A stretch of 14,699 bases of DNA from Candidatus Gastranaerophilales bacterium (GTDB lineage: Bacteria > Cyanobacteriota > Vampirovibrionia > Gastranaerophilales > Gastranaerophilaceae): positions 1 through 14,699 of the forward strand of contig QAMI01000021.1 of the NCBI GenBank assembly GCA_003150395.1, read 5' to 3'. Made by a program: the position numbers and the translations under genes. The notes under the pieces were generated by a model. The model did no database searches. It was not told the origin of the DNA and worked only from the letters and a program-made list of their open reading frames with translations. Positions 7,197 to 12,706 of the stretch are shown one piece after another; the stretch's first letter is position 1, and every line of letters begins with the position of its first letter.

Positions 7197-7263
7197 TTTA
7201 GGCGTTAGAACCCTTTGTTTTGAGCGAAATGCCGTACTAGCTTCTGTAATTTTTTAAATCCAT
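7197..7263 (-). pseudogene. Likely original 5' end of the 6786-7196 gene, out of frame
   Basis: ATG (7261-7263) follows AAGGAG (7269-7274 complement) at five bases, the best start in this stretch. As written it encodes M-D-L-K-N-Y-R-S and stops at TAG 7237-7239. Removing one A from the six-A run (complement of 7250-7255) gives M-D-L-K-I-T-E-A-S-T-A-F-R-S and runs on into the 136-residue frame, for a protein of about 158 residues. The cause may be a real mutation or a sequencing or assembly error. Confidence 0.55.
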
Positions 7264-7313
7264 ATAGTCTCCTTATTTTATTTGAGATTAGCAATAATAC
7301 ATCTTTATTAGTA

Positions 7314-7343
7314 TTGACCGATTAGGGCTTGTTGGTCTATGAT
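7314..7343 (+). promoter_or_regulatory. Likely promoter of the DUF151 gene
   Basis: TTGACC (7314-7319) is followed after 18 bases by TATGAT (7338-7343), giving a leader of about 25 bases with AAAGG at 7363-7367 before ATG 7376. Confidence 0.5.
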
Positions 7344-7375
7344 ACTGGTAAGGATTAATTTGAAAGGCTTTTAAA

Positions 7376-7891
7376 ATGATTGAAATGAAAGTTATGGGCA
7401 TTGCCCTTGATACAAGAACAGGTTCACCCATTGTGGTTTTGCATGATAAAGAAAACAGAAAAGCTCTCCCGATTTGGATTGGGTCTGCAGAGGCCAGTGC
7501 AATTATCAGAAAAATTGAAAATCTTACGGTTTCACGTCCGATGACCCACGATTTAATTGTAAATCTTATTGAAAAAACCGGCTATGAATTGGAAAAAATC
7601 GAAATTAATGATGTTGAAAAAGAAACTTATTATGCGACACTTTTCTTAAAAGATAATGATGGTAATGTTTTGCAAATTGATAGCCGCCCATCTGACGCAA
7701 TTGCTATTGCTATAAGAATTGACGCACCTATTTTTGTAACAGCAAATGTTATTTCAAATGGGTCTGTTTCAACTGACAGTGCTAAGGATGAGGCAGAAGC
7801 TCAGGAATTCAAGAATTTTGTTCAAAGTCTTAAACCTTCAGATTTTGAAAAATTAATGAAAGACAACGAACATCACGAAAGCGATCAATAA
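7376..7891 (+). CDS. Bifunctional nuclease (BFN/DUF151) domain protein
   Basis: The 171-residue protein is one BFN/DUF151 domain (about 1-130) plus an acidic tail. Conserved parts are the N-terminal strand M-K-V-M-G-I-A-L-D, L-P-I-W-I-G near residue 35, S-R-P-M-T-H-D-L near 52-60, and the S-R-P-S-D-A-I-A-I-A block near 103-112. Family members studied in plants and Mycobacterium are reported to have nuclease activity or stress roles; the physiological substrate is unclear. No UVR motif is attached, unlike many homologues. AAAGG eight bases upstream supports the ATG. The gene ends one base before the stop of the convergent XRE regulator at 7893, with no terminator between them. Family assignment is confident; role uncertain. 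Confidence 0.9.
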   Translation: MIEMKVMGIALDTRTGSPIVVLHDKENRKALPIWIGSAEASAIIRKIENLTVSRPMTHDLIVNLIEKTGYELEKIEINDVEKETYYATLFLKDNDGNVLQIDSRPSDAIAIAIRIDAPIFVTANVISNGSVSTDSAKDEAEAQEFKNFVQSLKPSDFEKLMKDNEHHESDQ

Positions 7892-7892
7892 C

Positions 7893-8207
7893 TCAAATTT
7901 CATTAACCATCTTATAAATAAATCTTAATTTTTCTTCATTTAATTCTAATAATTTAAGATTGATAGATTTTAAAAGGTTCTCATTGCTATTAAAATGTCC
8001 ATAATCAAATATATCACTATATGAAATTTGAAGGCTGTCTAAGATTTTTTCTAGCGTTTCGAAGGAAGGATAATTCCTTCCGTTTTCAATTCTGCTTAAG
8101 TGCTTAGGATCAATGCCGACAAGCTCGGCTAATTTATCCTGCGTGAAATGGCGTTTTTCACGGAATTCTTTTATTCGCATTCCTAGTAATTCTTTTTTAG
8201 TAACCAT
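7893..8207 (-). CDS. XRE/Cro-type helix-turn-helix regulator, second copy
   Basis: This 104-residue regulator has a Cro/C1-type helix-turn-helix over residues ~7-62, with F-T-Q-D-K-L-A-E-L, I-D-P-K-H-L-S-R and I-E-N-G-R-N-Y-P-S, then a ~40-residue helical tail. It aligns with the regulator at 4821-5135 without gaps through the DNA-binding domain, sharing L-L-G, I-K, Q-x-K-L, E-L, I-E-N-G and Y-P-S, so the two are paralogues. ATG 8207 has only a weak Shine-Dalgarno (GGTG). It is divergent from the prepilin gene at 8346, with apparently overlapping promoters, and tail-to-tail with the DUF151 gene. Regulation of the neighbouring pilin is inferred from position alone. Confidence 0.9.
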   Translation of the reverse strand: MVTKKELLGMRIKEFREKRHFTQDKLAELVGIDPKHLSRIENGRNYPSFETLEKILDSLQISYSDIFDYGHFNSNENLLKSINLKLLELNEEKLRFIYKMVNEI

Positions 8208-8245
8208 ATTACACCAACTTTTTTATGTTATTCAAATTCTCAGCT

Positions 8246-8261
8246 CTATATAACTATATAA
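8246..8261. repeat. Tandem 8-bp repeat between regulator and prepilin
   Basis: CTATATAA occurs twice without a gap (8246-8253, 8254-8261), over the probable -10 region of the regulator. It could be a protein-binding repeat or simple AT-rich sequence. Confidence 0.35.
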
Positions 8262-8280
8262 ATATAGATTTAATTGACAA
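8253..8280 (-). promoter_or_regulatory. Possible promoter of the second XRE regulator
   Basis: On the minus strand TTGTCA (complement of 8275-8280), 16 bases, then TATAGT (complement of 8253-8258). Its -35 box occupies the same bases as the -35 box of the divergent prepilin promoter. Confidence 0.4.
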
Positions 8281-8302
8281 AAGGTGATAAATAATGTAGT
8301 AT
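8274..8302 (+). promoter_or_regulatory. Promoter of the second prepilin gene
   Basis: TTGACA (8274-8279), a 17-base spacer and TAGTAT (8297-8302). The leader is ~37 bases with AAAGG at 8333-8337. The trmFO promoter at 12672 uses the identical boxes and spacing. Confidence 0.6.
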
Positions 8303-8345
8303 TTGTAATGTCAAGTATTGAATTTGAATAAGAAAGGTAACATAT

Positions 8346-9095
8346 ATGCTAATAGAAAAGTCTGTTGTACAAACATTAGGTAGTTTAAAAGCTAATCACA
8401 GCCATAGAGGATTTACATTAGCTGAGGTTTTGATAACACTTGGAATTATCGGAATCATAGCAGCCATGACACTTCCGTCATTAATTCAAAAGAATAACAA
8501 CAAAGTTGTTGAAGCGAGATTAAAAAAATTCTATTCATCAATTAATCAAGCTATTCTTATGGCAGAGAATGACTATGGTGATAAAAAATACTGGTATGAG
8601 GATGTCAGTGGCAAATCAGACTTTGACGACGAAGGGAATGTTATTGAAGGAAGTAACAAGGGAGAAGTTTGGTTTAATAGATATCTGGCACCGCATTTGA
8701 ATATCATTGAACGCGAAACATTATCAGATGGAACTTTTATAGTATATTTTGCAGATGGAGGAGCATTAAGATCAAAACATAATACAACGCGTGACTGGTA
8801 TTTTTATTCTGGTAAACCGAAAAAATGTATTAAAAAGTATGGTCTTAATGGAGGATATGGAATATGCGTATTTGCATTTAATTATCTCCCTATCACTAAT
8901 AATTTAAGCTCTTGGAAATATCTTGTAAACAAAGGTTTTGAGCCTTGGAAACATAGCTGGGACGGAAGAATTGAAACTTTATATGATGGACATGAATACT
9001 CTTGCAGATCAGGAAATCACTTTTACTGCACAGCACTAATTCAGATGAACAACTGGGAAATACCTGACGATTATCCGTTAAAAGTCAGCTATTAA
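8346..9095 (+). CDS. Type IV prepilin-like protein, second copy
   Basis: A 249-residue prepilin-like protein. The leader of 21 residues ends H-R-G21^F-T-L-A-E-V, the classic prepilin peptidase site with Gly at -1 and Glu at +5, followed by the hydrophobic helix ending A-A-M-T-L-P-S-L-I-Q. The globular part contains L-S-D-G-T-F-I-V-Y-F, a Cys pair in K-K-C and Y-G-I-C, and ends with A-L-I-Q-M-N-N-W-x-I-P and K-V-S-Y. It is clearly paralogous along its length to the protein encoded at 14013-14699, and only similar in the N-terminal helix to the one at 5265. AAAGG eight bases upstream supports the start. It is divergent from an XRE regulator. Only a weak AT hairpin (9112-9129) follows the stop. 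Minor pilin or pseudopilin is the likeliest role. Confidence 0.85.
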   Translation: MLIEKSVVQTLGSLKANHSHRGFTLAEVLITLGIIGIIAAMTLPSLIQKNNNKVVEARLKKFYSSINQAILMAENDYGDKKYWYEDVSGKSDFDDEGNVIEGSNKGEVWFNRYLAPHLNIIERETLSDGTFIVYFADGGALRSKHNTTRDWYFYSGKPKKCIKKYGLNGGYGICVFAFNYLPITNNLSSWKYLVNKGFEPWKHSWDGRIETLYDGHEYSCRSGNHFYCTALIQMNNWEIPDDYPLKVSY

Positions 9096-9183
9096 AATAT
9101 AAAAAAATGTTAAAAATGTAAATATTTTTCTAAAGATTGAAATTCATCAGAATTAATTTCGTTTATTTATATGGAGAGCCAAT

Positions 9184-9387
9184 ATGAACATAGACAAAAT
9201 ACAGCCGAATTATGTCTTTAAGGTTGATCCTGTCAATTTTTTTGAGGCAAGGAAACAAGAACCTGCGAAAAATAATATTTTTCAAAGTGGATTGTTTTCA
9301 ACACAGACTAACGACACTTTCAATCTTAATCACCCGAAAGTTGCAGGCAGCGAAACAACCGCAAACAGGTTTGACATGTTAGCTTAA
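9184..9387 (+). CDS. Unrecognised 67-residue small protein
   Basis: I do not recognise this protein. It starts at ATG 9184, five bases after a good GGAGAG site (9173-9178). It is polar and Asn-rich, with no membrane segment, signal peptide or Cys. It has one strand-like stretch (Y-V-F-K-V) and a predicted disordered middle. It ends R-F-D-M-L-A, which closely matches the end (Y-L-D-V-L-A) of the next small gene at 9474. The site strength and the similar tail argue that it is real. It lies 88 bases after a prepilin gene, with no clear promoter or terminator between, so read-through is possible. Function unknown. Confidence 0.6.
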   Translation: MNIDKIQPNYVFKVDPVNFFEARKQEPAKNNIFQSGLFSTQTNDTFNLNHPKVAGSETTANRFDMLA

Positions 9388-9414
9388 TATAACTTAATAA
9401 AAGATGAAAATTAG

Positions 9415-9464
9415 TCAAATTTTCCCTAAATAATGTTTTAATATAAATATAAGGGAAAATTTGA
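9415..9464. repeat. Perfect 13-bp inverted repeat before the 95-residue gene
   Basis: TCAAATTTTCCCT (9415-9427) and AGGGAAAATTTGA (9452-9464) match perfectly around a 24-base AT-rich centre. The right arm ends inside the GAGG ribosome binding site (9463-9466) of the gene at 9474. As RNA the hairpin would partly hide that site; as DNA it could be an operator. No T-run follows, so it is not a typical terminator. Confidence 0.6.
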
Positions 9465-9473
9465 GGTACTTTT

Positions 9474-9761
9474 ATGGGTTTATATGTCAATAACAACCGC
9501 ACAACCGCACCAATTGGCAGAGTTGAAATGTATAACTGCGATAACAATACTACGCCTTCTGCAATCACTAACCAGGTTCGTGTTGACCGTTTGAAAGCTG
9601 CTCAGACTCAGTTTAAGGGAACTGCACCAGCAGGAGAAAACCTTAAAGGTCTATATGCATCAGCAGGAACTCTTTATCATCCCACAACAAAAAGCGAATA
9701 TACTCGAGAAGAACTTTGCGGAGCTGATATTAAAGCTCAATATTTGGATGTTCTTGCTTAA
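9474..9761 (+). CDS. Unrecognised 95-residue protein with F-K-G motif
   Basis: I do not recognise this protein. ATG 9474 follows GAGG (9463-9466) at seven bases. It is polar, Thr/Asn/Ala-rich, without signal peptide or membrane helix, and has two Cys (about residues 22 and 82). A central T-Q-F-K-G-T-A-P (about 46-53) resembles the P-A-F-K-G motif at the N-terminus of the 695-residue protein nearby. Its C-terminus Y-L-D-V-L-A resembles that of the 67-residue protein just upstream. The 13-bp inverted repeat in front suggests its own control. A weak hairpin (AAAGAA/TTCTTT, 9772-9787) lies after the stop. Function unknown; likely lineage-specific. Confidence 0.65.
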   Translation: MGLYVNNNRTTAPIGRVEMYNCDNNTTPSAITNQVRVDRLKAAQTQFKGTAPAGENLKGLYASAGTLYHPTTKSEYTREELCGADIKAQYLDVLA

Positions 9762-9923
9762 TTTATAACAAAAAGAAATTATTCTTTGTGTTTGTGTTGT
9801 AAATTAACTTTTGAGGATTAAACTGCGGAGTGAAAGAATATTGAATTTTGTTTTTTTTGTTGAAGGCACACAGGCCGACAACTTTCTCTTCATTCTTAAA
9901 TAAACTTTTCAGAAATTCCATAC

Positions 9924-9953
9924 TTTCCACCTGCTTCTTTTTTGTTGTATAAT
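9924..9953 (+). promoter_or_regulatory. Likely promoter of the DUF1858 gene
   Basis: TTTCCA (9924-9929), 18 bases, then a perfect TATAAT (9948-9953). The rest of the 9762-9992 gap shows no gene. Confidence 0.45.
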
Positions 9954-9992
9954 TCTATTAAGGATTTTGCATAGAAAGTCAAGGAGGTATTT

Positions 9993-10217
9993 ATGGCTAG
10001 AAAAATCACAAAAGATATGAACATTATGGAGATTGTTCAAACTTGTCCGGAAAGCGTTGTAGTATTCCAAAAATATGGCTTAGGCTGTATTGGGTGCGCT
10101 GCTGCTCATTTTGAAAATCTTGAAGCAGGTGCGAAGGTTCATGGTTTCGATCCGGATGATATGGTTGACGATATTAACAGACTTATTGAAGCTTCAGAAG
10201 CAACTGAGCAAGAATAA
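9993..10217 (+). CDS. DUF1858 (hybrid-cluster-associated redox disulfide) protein
   Basis: The 74-residue protein is a complete stand-alone DUF1858 domain, the family also described as the hybrid cluster protein-associated redox disulfide domain. Evidence is the opening I-T-K-D-M-N-I-x-E-I-V, the motif Y-G-L-G-C32-I-G-C35 with the CxxC pair, and the V-H-G-F-D-P-D-D-M-V-D-D-I-N end. A third Cys (C18) lies in the first helix, in T-C-P-E. The family is linked to redox or iron-sulphur chemistry, but no reaction is established, and no hybrid cluster gene is next to it here. AAGGAGG (9981-9987) before the ATG is a near-perfect ribosome binding site, suggesting good expression. It ends at a bidirectional terminator. 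Confidence 0.88.
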   Translation: MARKITKDMNIMEIVQTCPESVVVFQKYGLGCIGCAAAHFENLEAGAKVHGFDPDDMVDDINRLIEASEATEQE

Positions 10218-10246
10218 TACCGCTTATAATATAAATATAAGAAATT

Positions 10247-10274
10247 AAAAAGCTCCTCAATTAAGGAGCTTTTT
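10247..10274. terminator. Bidirectional terminator
   Basis: AAAAAGCTCCT (10247-10257) and AGGAGCTTTTT (10264-10274) form a perfect 11-bp stem around a six-base loop, with T-runs on both strands. It lies between the convergent DUF1858 gene (+) and the 695-residue gene (-) and can serve both. Confidence 0.88.
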
Positions 10275-10301
10275 GTGTGTAACATAGTATTATAAGAAGT
10301 G

Positions 10302-12389
10302 TTATTTTTTCATGAAACCTGCCATTGAAAGATTATCTGTACGTAAACGGTTTAACTCTGCAGGTTGTTTCGTATCAGCCTGTTGCGGCTGTTGTACAGT
10401 TTTTTGAGCTTTTGCATTGCCAAAGTCAGCCTTAGTACGGCGTTCTGTCATTTTTTCACAAACATCTGTAAGCCATATAATAAGTCCTGGTACGAAGAAT
10501 ATTGTTGACAAGAAACCGAATGTACTGTTGTAAGTTTTTGCTTGTTTTAAAATACCATTGTTCGAGTCAAACAGTTTGTAGAAGTTCTTGATTAAATCGC
10601 CGTCTTCAGTTCTTGCGTTGTCTAAAGCTTTTTTGATTTCACCAACTGTGGCTTTATCAAATGTTGTATTTGCAAATTTTTGAACAATAGCATCTGTTGC
10701 AGCTTTAATTTTCTTGTCATGTGTCAAAGCTTTTTTGATATTGCCGCCACTTTTTTCTATGAATTCAACAAATCCGTTAACGCCGTCTTTGTACTTGTCA
10801 ATATGAGTATATTTAGAGTCAAGCTGCTTGCTTGAAAGTACGCTGTGGCGAGTATCTGCGGGATTTAGGTAATCCATTGCTTTCTGCCATATATTTCGGC
10901 CTTCCATATCTTTTCTGTTCAATGCAAGCCCTGTTAGTTTGGTAAATCCATCTGAGAAGAGTCTTGCGATGGCTTTTGCTCCGAATAATAATGCTGTAAA
11001 AGCAGTAAAGTCGCGAACTATAACTTCACCATATTCATATTTATCTGAAGCATGCTGCAATCTTGGCGGAATACAAAAACCGTACAATAATACCGGCATA
11101 GCTTTTCCGCTAATAATAGGACCGTTTAGTTCAAAAATGTCAGAAACCGATTTTGCATGTTTGCCGTTGAAAACTTTTTCGCCGGTTTTTTCCAGGAAAG
11201 AAGCCATTCCTGTAAACGGAACTTCTTTACTATCAGCTTTGTTTTCTGCTTTTTCTGTTTTAGAATCCGTATTATCATCAACTTTCGGAGTGGTATCAGA
11301 GCTGTTGTTTATAGACTTTTCAGCCGCAGTACCTTTTAATGCAGGGTTCTGTCCGTTTGTACCCCAGTTGTAAAGTTTTGGAATTTGGGTGTAGAATGCC
11401 GCAACAGCTGCAAATATTCCCATATTTGTCAAAATTCTTGACCCCATTCTTTTATTGGTGAATTTTTTTACAATATTTTCTACACCATCTGCAGAGATAT
11501 TATCTGATAATGCTTTTTTGGTATTCTTAACAGCATCATCAAAATAGTCGCTCATCGCGCCAACAAATTCGCTTATAGAACCGCCTTTAACCTTGCCGTC
11601 TGAAGATGTGAAATTAACGGCTAATTCATCAACTGCTCCGCCGATTTTACTTTTTCTAAGAAGCATATAATCATCTTCAACGGTTCCGATTTTAGCAATT
11701 TCGCTGGCTTTTTCTTTTTTCTTTAGTGATTTATTTCCATTTACGTCTTCAATTTGAATTTGTTTTTGAGCGTAATTTTTTGCAAGATTTTCTATTTCAG
11801 TATTATTTAACTTTTTATCTTCTGGAAGGTTATCGTTTATACTTCTTGTAATAACATCTTTAAAGCCTGCTTCATAAAATGCTGATTTTACATTCTTCAA
11901 CTCTTCGTGATTGCCGTTTTTAATGATGTTAATATTATTTTGTGCAAATTCTGTGAATGGTTTTTGTAATCCATCAAGGTAATTTAATTTAACATTATTG
12001 CCTCTGCCAAAATATTTGTTAATAAAAGCAAGCATGCCCAACGGGATTAAAAATGCACTCGGGCCTGTAATTACTTCACGAATGCCTTCTTTACGAGCAT
12101 AAGCCCAGTTGTATTCGCGAACCTGTTTGCCGTTTTCATCTAAAATCGGATTTCCGTTTTCATCAGTTTTTTTACTGCCTCGCAAAACGCCTTTTCCGAC
12201 ACGGGGTGCAATAAAACCAAGTCCGTCTTGAATGATAAATGATGCCGCATAACCGCCTTTTTCAATAAAGTCCATTGTTCCGACAATAGGATTAACTGCG
12301 CCTTTGAATGCTGGCTGTTTGCTGTTTTGACTAATAACAGGACGGTTGTTTCTCTTGTCCGGTAAAGAATTTAATGGTTGAATTGACAT
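10302..12389 (-). CDS. Large membrane protein with repeated F-[KT]-G and F-[IL]-E-K elements, family unknown
   Basis: I do not recognise a named family. The 695 residues have no signal peptide. A disordered N-terminus leads to P-A-F28-K-G30, then D-F-I-E-K-G-G (40-46). A similar pair, P-F392-T-G394 and F-L-E-K-T-G (398-403), opens the second half, and F-I-E-K-S-G-G recurs at 543-549, suggesting internal duplication. Likely membrane segments lie near 111-123, 319-335, 429-442, 458-475 and 620-642. Residues ~350-390 are a Ser/Asp/Lys linker, and the C-terminus is Gln/Lys-rich. A short D-E-N-G-x-P-x-x-D-E-N-G-K-Q repeat stands at 76-89. The start ATG 12389 has AGGG only a few bases away, closer than usual. 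It shares a bidirectional terminator with the DUF1858 gene. Proteins with N-terminal F-K-G motifs are, from memory, common in Gastranaerophilales. Function unknown. Confidence 0.8.
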   Translation of the reverse strand: MSIQPLNSLPDKRNNRPVISQNSKQPAFKGAVNPIVGTMDFIEKGGYAASFIIQDGLGFIAPRVGKGVLRGSKKTDENGNPILDENGKQVREYNWAYARKEGIREVITGPSAFLIPLGMLAFINKYFGRGNNVKLNYLDGLQKPFTEFAQNNINIIKNGNHEELKNVKSAFYEAGFKDVITRSINDNLPEDKKLNNTEIENLAKNYAQKQIQIEDVNGNKSLKKKEKASEIAKIGTVEDDYMLLRKSKIGGAVDELAVNFTSSDGKVKGGSISEFVGAMSDYFDDAVKNTKKALSDNISADGVENIVKKFTNKRMGSRILTNMGIFAAVAAFYTQIPKLYNWGTNGQNPALKGTAAEKSINNSSDTTPKVDDNTDSKTEKAENKADSKEVPFTGMASFLEKTGEKVFNGKHAKSVSDIFELNGPIISGKAMPVLLYGFCIPPRLQHASDKYEYGEVIVRDFTAFTALLFGAKAIARLFSDGFTKLTGLALNRKDMEGRNIWQKAMDYLNPADTRHSVLSSKQLDSKYTHIDKYKDGVNGFVEFIEKSGGNIKKALTHDKKIKAATDAIVQKFANTTFDKATVGEIKKALDNARTEDGDLIKNFYKLFDSNNGILKQAKTYNSTFGFLSTIFFVPGLIIWLTDVCEKMTERRTKADFGNAKAQKTVQQPQQADTKQPAELNRLRTDNLSMAGFMKK

Positions 12390-12446
12390 ATCCCTACTTT
12401 AATTTCTGTTCACTACTACACACATACTATTTTAAAAACCTTTAAG

Positions 12447-12518
12447 TTACATTTATTGCCTTTTTCATCACCATTTGTAAGAAAAATTAACATAGAAAAA
12501 TTTCTGACGTAAATGTAA
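12447..12518. repeat. Spaced 9-bp inverted repeat TTACATTTA / TAAATGTAA
   Basis: The arms are at 12447-12455 and 12510-12518. The left arm sits where the -35 box of the minus-strand gene should be, and that box is otherwise missing, so an activator site is possible. A related copy is at 12609-12617. In AT-rich DNA chance is not excluded. Confidence 0.3.
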
Positions 12519-12525
12519 TTTTAAA

Positions 12526-12566
12526 AGATTAAGTGTAATTATTATACTTAATCTGATGTTTTTTTT
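12526..12566 (+). terminator. Orphan plus-strand terminator-like hairpin
   Basis: AGATTAAGTGTA (12526-12537) pairs with TATACTTAATCT (12543-12554), one G-T pair, loop ATTAT, then GATG and eight T. It has the form of a rho-independent terminator, but no plus-strand gene lies upstream before 10217. It may end an antisense or small transcript, or insulate trmFO. Confidence 0.5.
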
Positions 12567-12671
12567 CAAGTAATTTACTACAATTATAATAATTTTATTC
12601 ACATTTCTTTACATTTTGTTAATAAAATCAGTTATCAGGGCATAAAATTTTTCCTAATTTTGCAACTTTAA

Positions 12672-12700
12672 TTGACAGAACACATTGTTCATTTTAGTAT
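12672..12700 (+). promoter_or_regulatory. Promoter of trmFO giving a likely leaderless mRNA
   Basis: TTGACA (12672-12677), a 17-base spacer and TAGTAT (12695-12700). The usual start point six to seven bases later falls on the trmFO ATG at 12707, and no Shine-Dalgarno sequence exists between. Confidence 0.6.
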
Positions 12701-12706
12701 TCAGAA

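Larger units (their letters stand above)
12390..12706. promoter_or_regulatory. Divergent intergenic region between the 695-residue gene and trmFO
   Basis: This ~317-base, very AT-rich gap holds no gene. It carries a possible -10 (TAGTAT, minus strand, complement of 12424-12429) for the 695-residue gene, a 9-bp inverted repeat TTACATTTA/TAAATGTAA (12447-12455 and 12510-12518), an orphan plus-strand terminator (12526-12566), another TTACATTTT (12609-12617), and the trmFO promoter (12672-12700). Confidence 0.5.

Noticed and set aside
6946..7257. 103-codon plus-strand reading frame
   Set aside because: It is antisense to the unrecognised minus-strand gene, with no ribosome binding site and no recognisable domain.
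7252..7258. Slippery heptamer T-TTA-AAA in phase just after ATG 7263, suggesting programmed -1 frameshifting
   Set aside because: A -1 shift leads to a frame that stops at a TAA within about 16 codons. The long frame needs a +1 shift (or one A fewer), so the heptamer does not explain the gene.
9375..9761. C-terminal L-A endings of the two small proteins as SsrA-like degradation tags
   Set aside because: SsrA-type tags normally end L-A-A. A single L-A end is too little to claim a protease signal.
10939..11373. 144-codon plus-strand reading frame
   Set aside because: It is fully antisense to the 695-residue gene, has no ribosome binding site and reads as a mirror of that gene's codons.
12390..12706. 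Riboswitch or folate-sensing leader before trmFO
   Set aside because: The promoter lies so close to the ATG that there is no leader RNA to carry one.
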